Shown here in pieces: positions 25,183 to 33,106 of a DNA stretch of 48,096 nt (the first letter of the stretch is position 1; every line of letters begins with the position of its first letter). Under the pieces are notes generated by a model. It made no database searches, was not told the DNA's origin, and saw only the letters and a list, made by a program, of their open reading frames with translations. Origin of the DNA: Candidatus Omnitrophota bacterium (GTDB lineage Bacteria; Omnitrophota; Gorgyraeia; Zapsychrales; Fredricksoniimonadaceae); the NCBI GenBank assembly GCA_903836515.1, contig CAILQW010000033.1:1-48096 (forward strand), in the 5' to 3' direction. A program made the translations under genes and the position numbers.

Positions 25183-26627
25183 AATTCATCAAACTCGCCC
25201 TTCTGGCGGTTTTTTGTTCCATCACCGCTCTGGTGGGGTTGTCGTTCGTTCAAGAAGGGGCCCTGGAATCCTCACATTTCTACATAAGCCTCATCATGCG
25301 GTTCATGGTTGTATCGCTGCTTCTGCTGGTTTTCATCCTGCGCAAAAAAGAACTGCTGGTATACCTGTTTATCCTGAGTTTCCCGTTTTTGCGGATTGAA
25401 TTGAGCGGGATCAGCCTGTTTAGCATATTTGCCGTGCTGCTTTTTGCTGTCTATGCGGGCGAGATTCAGGCCGTGCTGCGCGAGGTTGACTGGACGGCGT
25501 ACAAAATGCCGCTTTTTTTGTTTACGGGAAGTGTCATTTTCACATCGGTGCTGGCGTCGTCCAAATCCGGCATTATGGAAAGGGTCATTTTCTTCATTTC
25601 AGTGTTCCTGGTTTTTCTCGCCTTCCGCGCCTATCTGCAAACTGCCAAGAATTTTATATATTTGTGGCGGTGCCTGGTGGCGGTCCTTCTTTTTTGTGCC
25701 GCGATTTCTGCCTGGCAGTGTGTCTTTGGCATCGGTTCGGTCAAGTTCTTCTTCAGCGACTACAACTCGAATACCGACATGTACGGTTACGCGCGAAGGA
25801 TCCCCAGTGTGTTCGAGGATGCCCAGCAGGCGGGGCAGTATTTCACGATGATGGCGTTGTCGTTGTGCGGTTACAATATGCTGGTACGCCAGAAGCGTTT
25901 TTGGGGGTTGGCTTTATTCGCGCTTTCGGCGGGATGCCTGCTGTTGACCATCAGCAGGATGGCCATCATCGCGTTCTTTGTGGGCGTGCTGTGGACGGGG
26001 TTTCTCAAGAAACCGGCGGCCATGCTTTTTCTGATCGTTTTTCTGGGGTTCTTTTGTTTTGTGGTCAAGGAGCCCCTGTATAATGTCCTTCCGGCGGGGA
26101 TCCAGGAGCGTTTCAGCAGTCATAATCAGGCCAGGAGCGCGGTATTCCGCGGCGCGTTGTGGCAGTATAGCCTGCCGATCATTTTCAAAAATCCGCTGGG
26201 TGTCGGCTTGGGCGGGGTGAACCTGGCCAACGCCGGGGATGAGGTCGGGGCCATGTATCCCACGCATTTCACATCCGATACAAGGAAGTTCACCCATTTC
26301 GAGAATTCGTACCTGGACCTGCTGTATTCCCTGGGCTGGGTGGGGCTGATCTCCGTGATTTGGATTTTTGTGGCATTTTTCCTGTATGCCATCCCTTATG
26401 CGCTCAAGCCGGGGGAAGGGGCCTATCTCATCCTGTATTTGCTCGCGGCCCTGCTTGGCGCCCTGATCACGCCATTGACAAGCCCGATGCTGTTCCAGAC
26501 ACAGAGCGCGCTGATCATGATATGTCTTATTTTGACAGTGGACTTTTTGATCCGCATGGGCGGTTCGTTTAAACTTGAGCCTGATGTTTTGGAAAAAAGA
26601 TTGCGGAGTGAAGGAGTTTTGGCATGA
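25179..26627 (+). CDS. O-antigen ligase/polymerase family protein (Wzy-like)
   Basis: A 482-residue protein with about 12 hydrophobic helices and one larger periplasmic loop (about 300-375) containing GALWQYSLPIIFKNPLGVGLGG and ENSYLDLLYSLGWVGL. That arrangement, with a Wzy_C-type loop and a conserved Arg in TISRMAIIAFFVG, marks the O-antigen ligase/polymerase superfamily. With Wzx, Wzz and Wza nearby, a role as repeat-unit polymerase is the simplest reading; a ligase cannot be ruled out. It overlaps both neighbours by 4 bp. Confidence 0.86.
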   Translation: MKFIKLALLAVFCSITALVGLSFVQEGALESSHFYISLIMRFMVVSLLLLVFILRKKELLVYLFILSFPFLRIELSGISLFSIFAVLLFAVYAGEIQAVLREVDWTAYKMPLFLFTGSVIFTSVLASSKSGIMERVIFFISVFLVFLAFRAYLQTAKNFIYLWRCLVAVLLFCAAISAWQCVFGIGSVKFFFSDYNSNTDMYGYARRIPSVFEDAQQAGQYFTMMALSLCGYNMLVRQKRFWGLALFALSAGCLLLTISRMAIIAFFVGVLWTGFLKKPAAMLFLIVFLGFFCFVVKEPLYNVLPAGIQERFSSHNQARSAVFRGALWQYSLPIIFKNPLGVGLGGVNLANAGDEVGAMYPTHFTSDTRKFTHFENSYLDLLYSLGWVGLISVIWIFVAFFLYAIPYALKPGEGAYLILYLLAALLGALITPLTSPMLFQTQSALIMICLILTVDFLIRMGGSFKLEPDVLEKRLRSEGVLA

Positions 26628-27376
26628 AAGTGTCGGTTATCATGGTCTGCTACAACGCCCGGGACGTCATTGAAACGGCCCTGCGATCGGTCCAGGCACA
26701 AACCTTTTCGGATATTGAGAAGGTGGTTGTGGACGGAGGGTCTTCCGATGGCACGCAGGATATCGTGGCAGGGTATTTAAAACCCGGCGACAAATTTGTT
26801 TCGGGCAAGGACGGCGGCATTTATGACGCGATGAATAAAGGGATCGCCATGGCCACGGGGGAGGTTGTTTATTTTCTTAATGCCGACGATTCTTTTTGTG
26901 ACGCCAATGTCCTGGTCGATGTCGCGGCGAAGTTCACGGTCCATGCCGGCGCTGATCTCATTTATGGACGGGTGATCTGGAAAGAGATGCCCCTCATTCC
27001 TTCCAGGTACAGGATGCCCTTTCAATTCACATCCGTCTGTGATTTCATGGATAACACGATCTGTCACCAGGCGGTTTTTGCCCGGAAGGCCTTGTTTGCG
27101 GCGATAGGCCATTTCGATTGCCAGTACAAGTATGCGGCTGATTGTGAATGGCTGTTGAAGGCGTTCAAGCATGCGCCCCGCGCCTTTTTGTTTTTCGACA
27201 GGGATATTGCCTGTTATTATTATCTGGGGCGCAGTTATCAGCAGGGTGCGCATACGGAGCAGGAAAAAAGAAGGATATTCTTCAGGCATTTTTCTTTACC
27301 GGTGTTCGGCTTTTATATCGTCCGTTACGTGTGGCTGAGGAATTTCAGGAAACTTTTATCCAGTGGAAAAAACTGA
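26624..27376 (+). CDS. Glycosyltransferase family 2 (GT-A)
   Basis: A 250-residue GT-A enzyme. It has VSVIMVCYNARDVIETALRSV, VVVDGGSSDGT, the GGIYDAMNKGI signature of a common capsule GT2 subgroup, and NADD as the DxD-type metal site. CHQAVFARK lies in the acceptor half. It has AAGGAG 8 bases before its ATG and overlaps wzy by 4 bp. It should transfer one sugar to the growing repeat; the donor is unknown. Confidence 0.88.
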   Translation: MKVSVIMVCYNARDVIETALRSVQAQTFSDIEKVVVDGGSSDGTQDIVAGYLKPGDKFVSGKDGGIYDAMNKGIAMATGEVVYFLNADDSFCDANVLVDVAAKFTVHAGADLIYGRVIWKEMPLIPSRYRMPFQFTSVCDFMDNTICHQAVFARKALFAAIGHFDCQYKYAADCEWLLKAFKHAPRAFLFFDRDIACYYYLGRSYQQGAHTEQEKRRIFFRHFSLPVFGFYIVRYVWLRNFRKLLSSGKN

Positions 27377-27396
27377 TACGTCGTCGGAGGTTGTGT

Positions 27397-28398
27397 ATGT
27401 TACTCAGTGTTGTTATTGTTGCCAAAAATGAAGAAAAGAACATTGCGCGCTGCATCGAGTCGGTGTTGGCGCACACAGCGGGCCTTGGTCCGGTCGAGGT
27501 TGTCCTGGCGGATTCCGCGTCCACGGACAATACCGTCACGATCGGCTCACGTTACCCGATCAACATTATTTCCCTGCACCCGCAGTGGCCGTTGTCACCA
27601 TCCGCGGGAAGGTTCAGCGGTGTTAATAATACATCCGGCGAGTATGTGCTGATCATTGACGGCGACATGGAATTGCTGCCCGGCTGGATGGAGAAAGCGA
27701 TCGATTTTCTTGTGAAACATCCCCGGGTGGTGGGGGTCGTCGGCAGGCATGTCGATATCGCGGTTTCTCCCGATGGCATAGGCCATGTTGTTAACCCGCG
27801 CAAGCCCGGGGAGATCGGCCGGGCGTACAAGACAGACCATGTTTATTGCTCATCGGTCTTCAGGCGCAAGGAATTGCTGGAAGCCGGGAATTTCCAGCCT
27901 TTCCTGAGGGCCGAGGAAGAAGCCGAGTGTTCTTGCAGGCTTATCCTTAACGGCGGCGAGTTGTGGCATCTTCCGGATGATTCCGTGAAGCATTACGCCA
28001 TCCCCAGGAGGACCCTGCAGGAATCGTTCCGCCGGTTCAACAGGGGTTTCCTGCACGGGATCGGGGATATGTTCACCTGGTGTTTCTGGAAAGGCTATTA
28101 TCCTGTCCTCTGGCAGAAGTGCAGGGTGTATTTTATCCTTATCGCCTCGATCTTCTGTTCTATCGTTGGGTTTACCATGATGCATGGCGCCTTGGGCGGC
28201 ATCGGTTTCCTGCTGGCCGGGGCGCCGGCATGGTTTTGGGTATTGATGATGCTGAAGAAAAAGAGCATTACGGATGGCACCTTGAGCATGGTGAATATCA
28301 CCGCCATTTCTTACAGTATCATGTTGGCGCTCTTTCGCAGGGTCCCCGAGATCAACACCTATCCTACGGATGTGATCTGGGTGAAGAAGGTTGTGTAA
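27397..28398 (+). CDS. Glycosyltransferase family 2 with C-terminal membrane helices
   Basis: A 333-residue protein. ATG 27397 follows CGGAGG and opens directly into LLSVVIVAKNEEKNIARCIESV; the frame is open further upstream but only overlaps the previous gene. VLADSASTDNTV and DGDMEL (DxD-like) form the donor site. After about residue 225 there are two or three hydrophobic helices (FILIASIFCSIVGFTMM; GFLLAGAPAWFWVLMML), so it is membrane-anchored. Similar GT2 enzymes act on lipid-linked sugars. Confidence 0.87.
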   Translation: MLLSVVIVAKNEEKNIARCIESVLAHTAGLGPVEVVLADSASTDNTVTIGSRYPINIISLHPQWPLSPSAGRFSGVNNTSGEYVLIIDGDMELLPGWMEKAIDFLVKHPRVVGVVGRHVDIAVSPDGIGHVVNPRKPGEIGRAYKTDHVYCSSVFRRKELLEAGNFQPFLRAEEEAECSCRLILNGGELWHLPDDSVKHYAIPRRTLQESFRRFNRGFLHGIGDMFTWCFWKGYYPVLWQKCRVYFILIASIFCSIVGFTMMHGALGGIGFLLAGAPAWFWVLMMLKKKSITDGTLSMVNITAISYSIMLALFRRVPEINTYPTDVIWVKKVV

Positions 28399-28453
28399 CG
28401 GAGCGCAACATGGCGTTGGGCCTTATAAATAGAGTGTTGGGAGATCGGATCGG

Positions 28454-29629
28454 ATGAAGATCGCGGTTGTAGACCCTATTACCAGGACGCCCTTGTCGTA
28501 TTTCAAGATCCCCCGGATCAAGACTAACGACGGGATCATGATCTTCAAACTGGCAGAATTCCTGGCGGGGCGCGGGCATGAAGTGGATCTGTTCATTTCG
28601 GATGCCTATCAACCGCAGGAACCGGATCGTGTGGCCCCGGGTGTCCGCTGTATTTATTTGCCGACGCGCCTGAAGCGGATATTCCTGCCGTCGTTGCTGC
28701 CGTTCCTTCCTGGTCTTTTTACGGCGTTGAAAAAAGGCGATTATGACAGTGTGGTATCGGCTGAAGCTTTTCAGTTCACCACGTTCCTGGCGGCACTGGC
28801 CAAATGTTTCTCCAGGAAGAAATTCAGGCTCCTGGTGTGGCAGGAGCTGGCCCGGCATCAGCGTTTTTGCAAAGAATTACCGTCACGTTTTTTTTATGCC
28901 GTCATATTGAAAGGCATGATCGAGGGGCAGATAGATCTTTATGTGCCCCGGGGGGCTTTGGCCAGGAAATTCCTCCTGGATCTTGGCCTTCCTCCGGCCA
29001 AGGTCACAGCCCCCATACCGCACGGGATCGACCGTGCGGTATTTTTTCCTGACAAGGATGTTGTGCGGGGTAATTATATTTTTTCTCCTTCCCGGCTGGT
29101 CCAGGCGAAGGGTATTGATATCCTTCTGCAGGCTTTTGCCATGGTGCACCAGGAAAGAGGAGACCTGCGGCTTGTCATCCAGGGTGAAGGGCTCCTGTTG
29201 GCGGAATACCAAGGGCTGGCACGGGGCTTGGGTGTCGGGTCGCATGTTGTTTTTGATACCGCCAGGATTCCCCATGCCCAGATGCGTGAACGGTATCAAC
29301 ATGCCCTGCTGAGCGTGTTTTCATCCAGGAATGACCTGATGTTCTTCTCCGTGATGGAAAGCGTGGCTTGCGGCACCCCGGTGATCTTGTCCACGGGGGC
29401 GGATATTCATTTTGATTTCATGGATAATAAAGGCGGCCGTGTTTTTCCTTCCGGCGATCCTGCCAGTCTGGCGCAGGTCATCTTGTCCCTGCTGAAGGAC
29501 AAGGATCTTCTGCGGCGCACCGTTGAGGAGAGCATCGTCAAGTCCCGTGAATATTTCAATGATACCGTGTACGAACGACTGAACCAGTTGTTGGTGGGTC
29601 TTAATGTCGGGAAGGATGTTAACGTATGA
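28454..29629 (+). CDS. Glycosyltransferase family 4
   Basis: A 391-residue GT-B enzyme. The donor domain has YIFSPSRLVQAKGIDILLQAF, RLVIQGEG and the region SVMESVACGTPVILSTGADI in place of the E-x7-E motif; the first Glu is changed (LMFFSVMESVACG). The N-terminal domain contains LAGRGHEVDLFISD. It overlaps the next gene by 4 bp. The preceding 55-bp gap has GGGAG before the ATG. Sugar specificity is not predictable. Confidence 0.83.
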   Translation: MKIAVVDPITRTPLSYFKIPRIKTNDGIMIFKLAEFLAGRGHEVDLFISDAYQPQEPDRVAPGVRCIYLPTRLKRIFLPSLLPFLPGLFTALKKGDYDSVVSAEAFQFTTFLAALAKCFSRKKFRLLVWQELARHQRFCKELPSRFFYAVILKGMIEGQIDLYVPRGALARKFLLDLGLPPAKVTAPIPHGIDRAVFFPDKDVVRGNYIFSPSRLVQAKGIDILLQAFAMVHQERGDLRLVIQGEGLLLAEYQGLARGLGVGSHVVFDTARIPHAQMRERYQHALLSVFSSRNDLMFFSVMESVACGTPVILSTGADIHFDFMDNKGGRVFPSGDPASLAQVILSLLKDKDLLRRTVEESIVKSREYFNDTVYERLNQLLVGLNVGKDVNV

Positions 29630-30879
29630 AAGTCCTTTTGATCAACAAATTCCTTTATCCCAAAGGCGGCGATGCGATCTGCACGCTGGCTACCGGGGCC
29701 CTTCTGCGCCGCTATGGCCATGCGGTCACCTTTTGGGGCATGAAGCATCCTTTGAATCCAGCGTATCCGCATCAGGATACGTTCATTGACAACATGGACC
29801 TTAACACTGCCTCGGGGGGCCTCAAGCAGTTAGATATTGCCGGAAAGATCCTTTATTCTTTCGAGGCCAAAGAGAAGCTTGAGGCGTTACTCCGCCGGGA
29901 CGGGCGGCCTGACATCGTGCATTTGAACAATTTTGCCCATCAGATATCGCCGTCCATCCTTCATGTCCTTAAGAAACACAAGATCCCGGCTGTCATGACC
30001 ATGCATGATTTCAAGATGGTTTGCGCCCCCCATTCCCTGTTCTCTAAGGGAAAGGTCTGCACCAAATGTGCAGGGGGACATTATTATCATTGTTTTCAGG
30101 AACAATGCGTCAAGACATCTCGTGCGAAGAGCCTTTTAAGCACGGTGGAAATGTACCTGCATCATCGGCTCATGCACATTTACGATTATATCCATACGTT
30201 CATCGCGCCGAGCCTGTTCATGAAGCAGGCGCTGGAAGGGATGGGCTTTCGCGGGAAGATGGCGCATATTCCAAATTTTATCGATTTCACCCAGTTTGAG
30301 CCGCGGTTTGATGCCGTTGAGCGATCGATCGTTTTTTTTGGACGTTTATCCAAAGAGAAGGGCGCGGCGACACTGATCGAGGCCGCGGGAGGGCTGGATG
30401 TGCAGGTCAAGATCATTGGGGATGGGGGGCAGAAGCCGGAACTGGAGGCCCTGATCCGGCAAAAAGGTATAAATAACGTGTCTTTCCTGGGATATTTGTC
30501 CGGAGATGTGCTGCGTCATGAGATCAAGAACTCCCTTTTTGTGATGGTCCCCTCCGAAGTGCCCGAGAATAATCCTTTGTCGGTCCTTGAAGCGTTCGCC
30601 CTGGGCAAGCCCGTACTGGGGGCCCGTATCGGCGGTATACCGGAACTGATCCAGGAAGGCGAAACAGGCATGACCTTTCAAGCCGGCAATGCCCTGGACA
30701 TGCGCCAGAAGATCCTGCAGATGCTGGGGGATACCCCTTCTGTGACGCGCATGGGGCAGAATGCCAGACGTTTTGTGGAAGATAATTTTAGTGCTGAAAC
30801 ATATTACGCTAAACTCCAGGCTGTTTATGCACAGGCCATGGGGACCCCGCCGGCTTCCAGCCATGGTGCGAATTCCTGA
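29626..30879 (+). CDS. Glycosyltransferase family 4 with cysteine-rich insert
   Basis: A 417-residue GT-B enzyme that closes this run of transferases. The acceptor domain begins LLINKFLYPKGGDAICTLATG and contains VMTMHDFKMVCAP. A cysteine-rich insert follows (CTKCAGGHYYHCFQEQC), a feature of one GT4 subgroup and possibly a metal-binding knuckle. The donor domain has SIVFFGRLSKEKGAATLIEA, VPSEVPENNPLSVLEAFALGKPVLG (E-x7-E) and GGIPELIQEGETG. No terminator with a strong stem follows; a 236-bp gap separates it from the SDR gene. Confidence 0.86.
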   Translation: MKVLLINKFLYPKGGDAICTLATGALLRRYGHAVTFWGMKHPLNPAYPHQDTFIDNMDLNTASGGLKQLDIAGKILYSFEAKEKLEALLRRDGRPDIVHLNNFAHQISPSILHVLKKHKIPAVMTMHDFKMVCAPHSLFSKGKVCTKCAGGHYYHCFQEQCVKTSRAKSLLSTVEMYLHHRLMHIYDYIHTFIAPSLFMKQALEGMGFRGKMAHIPNFIDFTQFEPRFDAVERSIVFFGRLSKEKGAATLIEAAGGLDVQVKIIGDGGQKPELEALIRQKGINNVSFLGYLSGDVLRHEIKNSLFVMVPSEVPENNPLSVLEAFALGKPVLGARIGGIPELIQEGETGMTFQAGNALDMRQKILQMLGDTPSVTRMGQNARRFVEDNFSAETYYAKLQAVYAQAMGTPPASSHGANS

Positions 30880-31011
30880 TAGTTGCATATAAGACACCCG
30901 CCCCCGCAGGGTGCCGCAGCTATTGTTCAGCGATGCAAATGATTGCAGGCATATATGCATGCGTCTTCACATGAATTTCATCATGACCTCTTTTTATTGA
31001 AGTAGGCTGGG

Positions 31012-31050
31012 AAAAAAGGGTTAGCCGAGGACTCCTTTTTTCGGTATAAT
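31012..31050 (+). promoter_or_regulatory. Promoter with consensus -10 box, overlapping a hairpin
   Basis: TATAAT at 31045-31050 is a perfect -10 box. The -35 region (TTAGCC at 31021) is weak. An inverted repeat AAAAAAGG (31012-31019) and CCTTTTTT (31034-31041) brackets the -35 region and could end upstream transcription or act as an operator. The SDR gene begins 65 bp downstream. Nothing else is recognised in the 236-bp gap. Confidence 0.4.
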
Positions 31051-31115
31051 ACCATTCAAAATCCAAGGCCAGCGCCATGAGCTATTTCTGTTCGTGACAA
31101 AGAAAGGTTCGGTCC

Positions 31116-31973
31116 ATGAAAAGAACTGTCCAGCGCAAGGTGATCTTGATCACGGGATGTTCCAGCGGTTTCGGTTTTCTCATGGCAGCGCGGTTAGCGG
31201 CCCAAGGCCATCAGGTCATTGCGACCATGCGCGATATTTCCAAAAAGGATGCGTTGCTGGTTGAAGCGGAAAAAAGGGGAGGCACCTCCAATCTGGCGGT
31301 TCTTGCCCTGGACGTGACGGACCCCAAGACTGTCCGATCGGCGCTCAGCCGGATCAGGGAGCAATACGGGTTTGTCGATGTGGTGATCAATAATGCCGGT
31401 GTCGGCATGATGGGCTTCTTTGAGGATGCGTTGGAGGAAGATTTCCGATTTTTATTTGAAGTCAATTTCTTTGGTGTCCTCAATGTGCTCCGGGAGATCC
31501 TTCCTGTCATGCGTCAGCATGGCAAAGGACAGATCATTAATATTTCCAGTGTCTCTGCGTTTTTCGGGTCTGCCGGTTATAGCACCTATTGCTCAAGCAA
31601 ATGGGCCCTCGAGGGCTTTTCCGAGTCGCTGTACCTTGAGCTGGCCCCTTTAGGAATCAAGGTTAATCTCGTCGAACCGGGTTCCTATCACACAAGGATC
31701 TTTGAAGAAAACAGTCATTTTGTGAAAAACTTTGACAACAAAGACAGTTTTTATTATAAAGTCAGCCAGCAATTGAAGGCTTCTGTGGAACAATATATGA
31801 AGACCTTAGACAAGGATCCCGAAGAAGTGGCCGAGCTGGTGGAACAAATTGTCGAGGGCCAGCGTACTTCCTTCAGGAATGTCATTGGATTTCGTTCAAA
31901 TGTGCGTTATTGGCTTTTGAAATTGATGTCTTTTGAATCTTTTGCCAGGAGAGCTTATAAACCGACGTATTGA
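31116..31973 (+). CDS. Short-chain dehydrogenase/reductase (classical SDR)
   Basis: A 285-residue NAD(P)-dependent oxidoreductase. It has ITGCSSGFGF (TGxxxGxG cofactor motif, about residues 11-20), NNAGVG, the catalytic Ser in ISSVSAFFG, and YCSSK (YxxxK). The C-terminus is extended and hydrophobic-basic (RSNVRYWLLKLMSFESFARRAYKPTY), as in SDRs that associate with membranes or act on lipids. The substrate is unknown. It opens a second block of genes after the main transferase run; its stop is 29 bp before the GNAT start. Confidence 0.86.
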   Translation: MKRTVQRKVILITGCSSGFGFLMAARLAAQGHQVIATMRDISKKDALLVEAEKRGGTSNLAVLALDVTDPKTVRSALSRIREQYGFVDVVINNAGVGMMGFFEDALEEDFRFLFEVNFFGVLNVLREILPVMRQHGKGQIINISSVSAFFGSAGYSTYCSSKWALEGFSESLYLELAPLGIKVNLVEPGSYHTRIFEENSHFVKNFDNKDSFYYKVSQQLKASVEQYMKTLDKDPEEVAELVEQIVEGQRTSFRNVIGFRSNVRYWLLKLMSFESFARRAYKPTY

Positions 31974-32002
31974 TGCGATTGATGTTCCAGAAAGGGAAAA
32001 AA

Positions 32003-33061
32003 ATGGACGAGGCGATCAGGCCCTACAGGCCTGCCGAAGATAAAAAAAAGATTCTTGAGCTTTTCAAGGTGGTCTGGGGTGCGGATTCGAGCAACACACA
32101 GGTCGCCGTTTGGGATTGGAAGTTTGAGCGTAATCCTGCCAACGCATCACGCCAACCGGTCATTGTGGTGGCCGATAGCGCTGAAAAGATCATCGGGATG
32201 GTGGCGCGGCTGCCGTTCCGTCTCAAATTCGGCCAGGACATCCTTACAGTTTTTTGGTCTGTTGATTTCATCACACATCCTGATTATCGGGGGGAGATCG
32301 GCCTGAAACTGGGGCGTGAGACATCCCATCAGAAGGAGCCTCTGCTGGGTTTCCCGTTGGGACCGGTCAAGTTGTTCTGGAAAAGGTATCATTCCCGTCC
32401 TTTTGCACAGGTTTACTCCTATGTGCATATTGTGGATATCCGCCATCTGATCCGGCGCAAGTGCGCCAACAGGTTCGTGCTGGCCGCATGTCATTATGTG
32501 TGGCAGGGAGTCCGGGCCATGACCGCTTTTCTGGGGCCTCGGTGCGGTTCTGATGTGGACATTGCCGAGATCACGGCTTTTGGCCCTGAAATCGACGTTC
32601 TCTGGAAAGAAGCTTCTGTCGATTATCAGTTCCTTCAGGTCCGCGACAGGGCTTATTTGACCTGGCGCTTCCTTGAATGTCCACATAAGAAATACCGTAT
32701 ATTTCTGGCCAGGCGCCAAGGCATGGCCTTGGGGTATATCGTCATCCGCGACGAGGAAAAGAATGGGTTGCATTATGGGTATATTGTTGATATCTTTATC
32801 AGGAAAGGTGAGAGCCATGGCTTGCTTGGCCTCTTGTTAAAAGCGGTCAAGGCGCTGGAAACTCAAGGCGTTGATGTTATTACCTGTTATATGGTGGAAC
32901 ATCACAAGATGTATGTGGCAGCCTTAAGGCAGGCTGGTTTTATTTTCAGAAAATTGAGTTTAACAGGGATGATTTTTGACAAAGAAGGGGTTTTATCAGG
33001 GGACAGCCTGGTCAAAGATGGCTGGTTTCTTACACGAGGTGATAGCGATTTAGATATGTAG
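32003..33061 (+). CDS. GNAT-family N-acyltransferase
   Basis: A 352-residue protein. I favour ATG 32003, with GAAAGGGA ahead, over a TTG at 31970. The N-terminal half fits a GNAT fold (IRPYRPAEDKKKILELFKVVWG, VADSAEKIIGMVARLP, then SVDFITHPDYRGEIGLKLGRE in place of the acetyl-CoA pyrophosphate loop). A second GNAT-like part runs from about 245 to 335 (GMALGYIVIRDEE, IVDIFIRKGESHGLLGLLLKA, VEHHKMYVAALRQAGF). Such duplicated GNATs occur in exopolysaccharide loci and may acylate amino sugars. The target is unknown. Confidence 0.75.
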   Translation: MDEAIRPYRPAEDKKKILELFKVVWGADSSNTQVAVWDWKFERNPANASRQPVIVVADSAEKIIGMVARLPFRLKFGQDILTVFWSVDFITHPDYRGEIGLKLGRETSHQKEPLLGFPLGPVKLFWKRYHSRPFAQVYSYVHIVDIRHLIRRKCANRFVLAACHYVWQGVRAMTAFLGPRCGSDVDIAEITAFGPEIDVLWKEASVDYQFLQVRDRAYLTWRFLECPHKKYRIFLARRQGMALGYIVIRDEEKNGLHYGYIVDIFIRKGESHGLLGLLLKAVKALETQGVDVITCYMVEHHKMYVAALRQAGFIFRKLSLTGMIFDKEGVLSGDSLVKDGWFLTRGDSDLDM

Positions 33062-33063
33062 TT

Positions 33064-33079
33064 TATATTTCTAAATATA
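33064..33079. repeat. AT palindrome upstream of the propeller gene
   Basis: TATATTT and AAATATA flank CT, a perfect 16-bp palindrome in the 45-bp gap between the GNAT gene and the propeller gene. It begins 3 bp after the GNAT stop and could be an operator or a small hairpin. Confidence 0.4.
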
Positions 33080-33094
33080 ATGTAGTAAAAAGCA

Positions 33095-33102
33095 GGGGGG
33101 GG
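33095..33102 (+). repeat. G8 homopolymer in a ribosome-binding site
   Basis: Eight consecutive G form the Shine-Dalgarno region of the propeller gene, with AAGT between the tract and ATG 33107. Such tracts are prone to slippage, which would change spacing or binding strength without touching the reading frame. Confidence 0.85.
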
Positions 33103-33106
33103 AAGT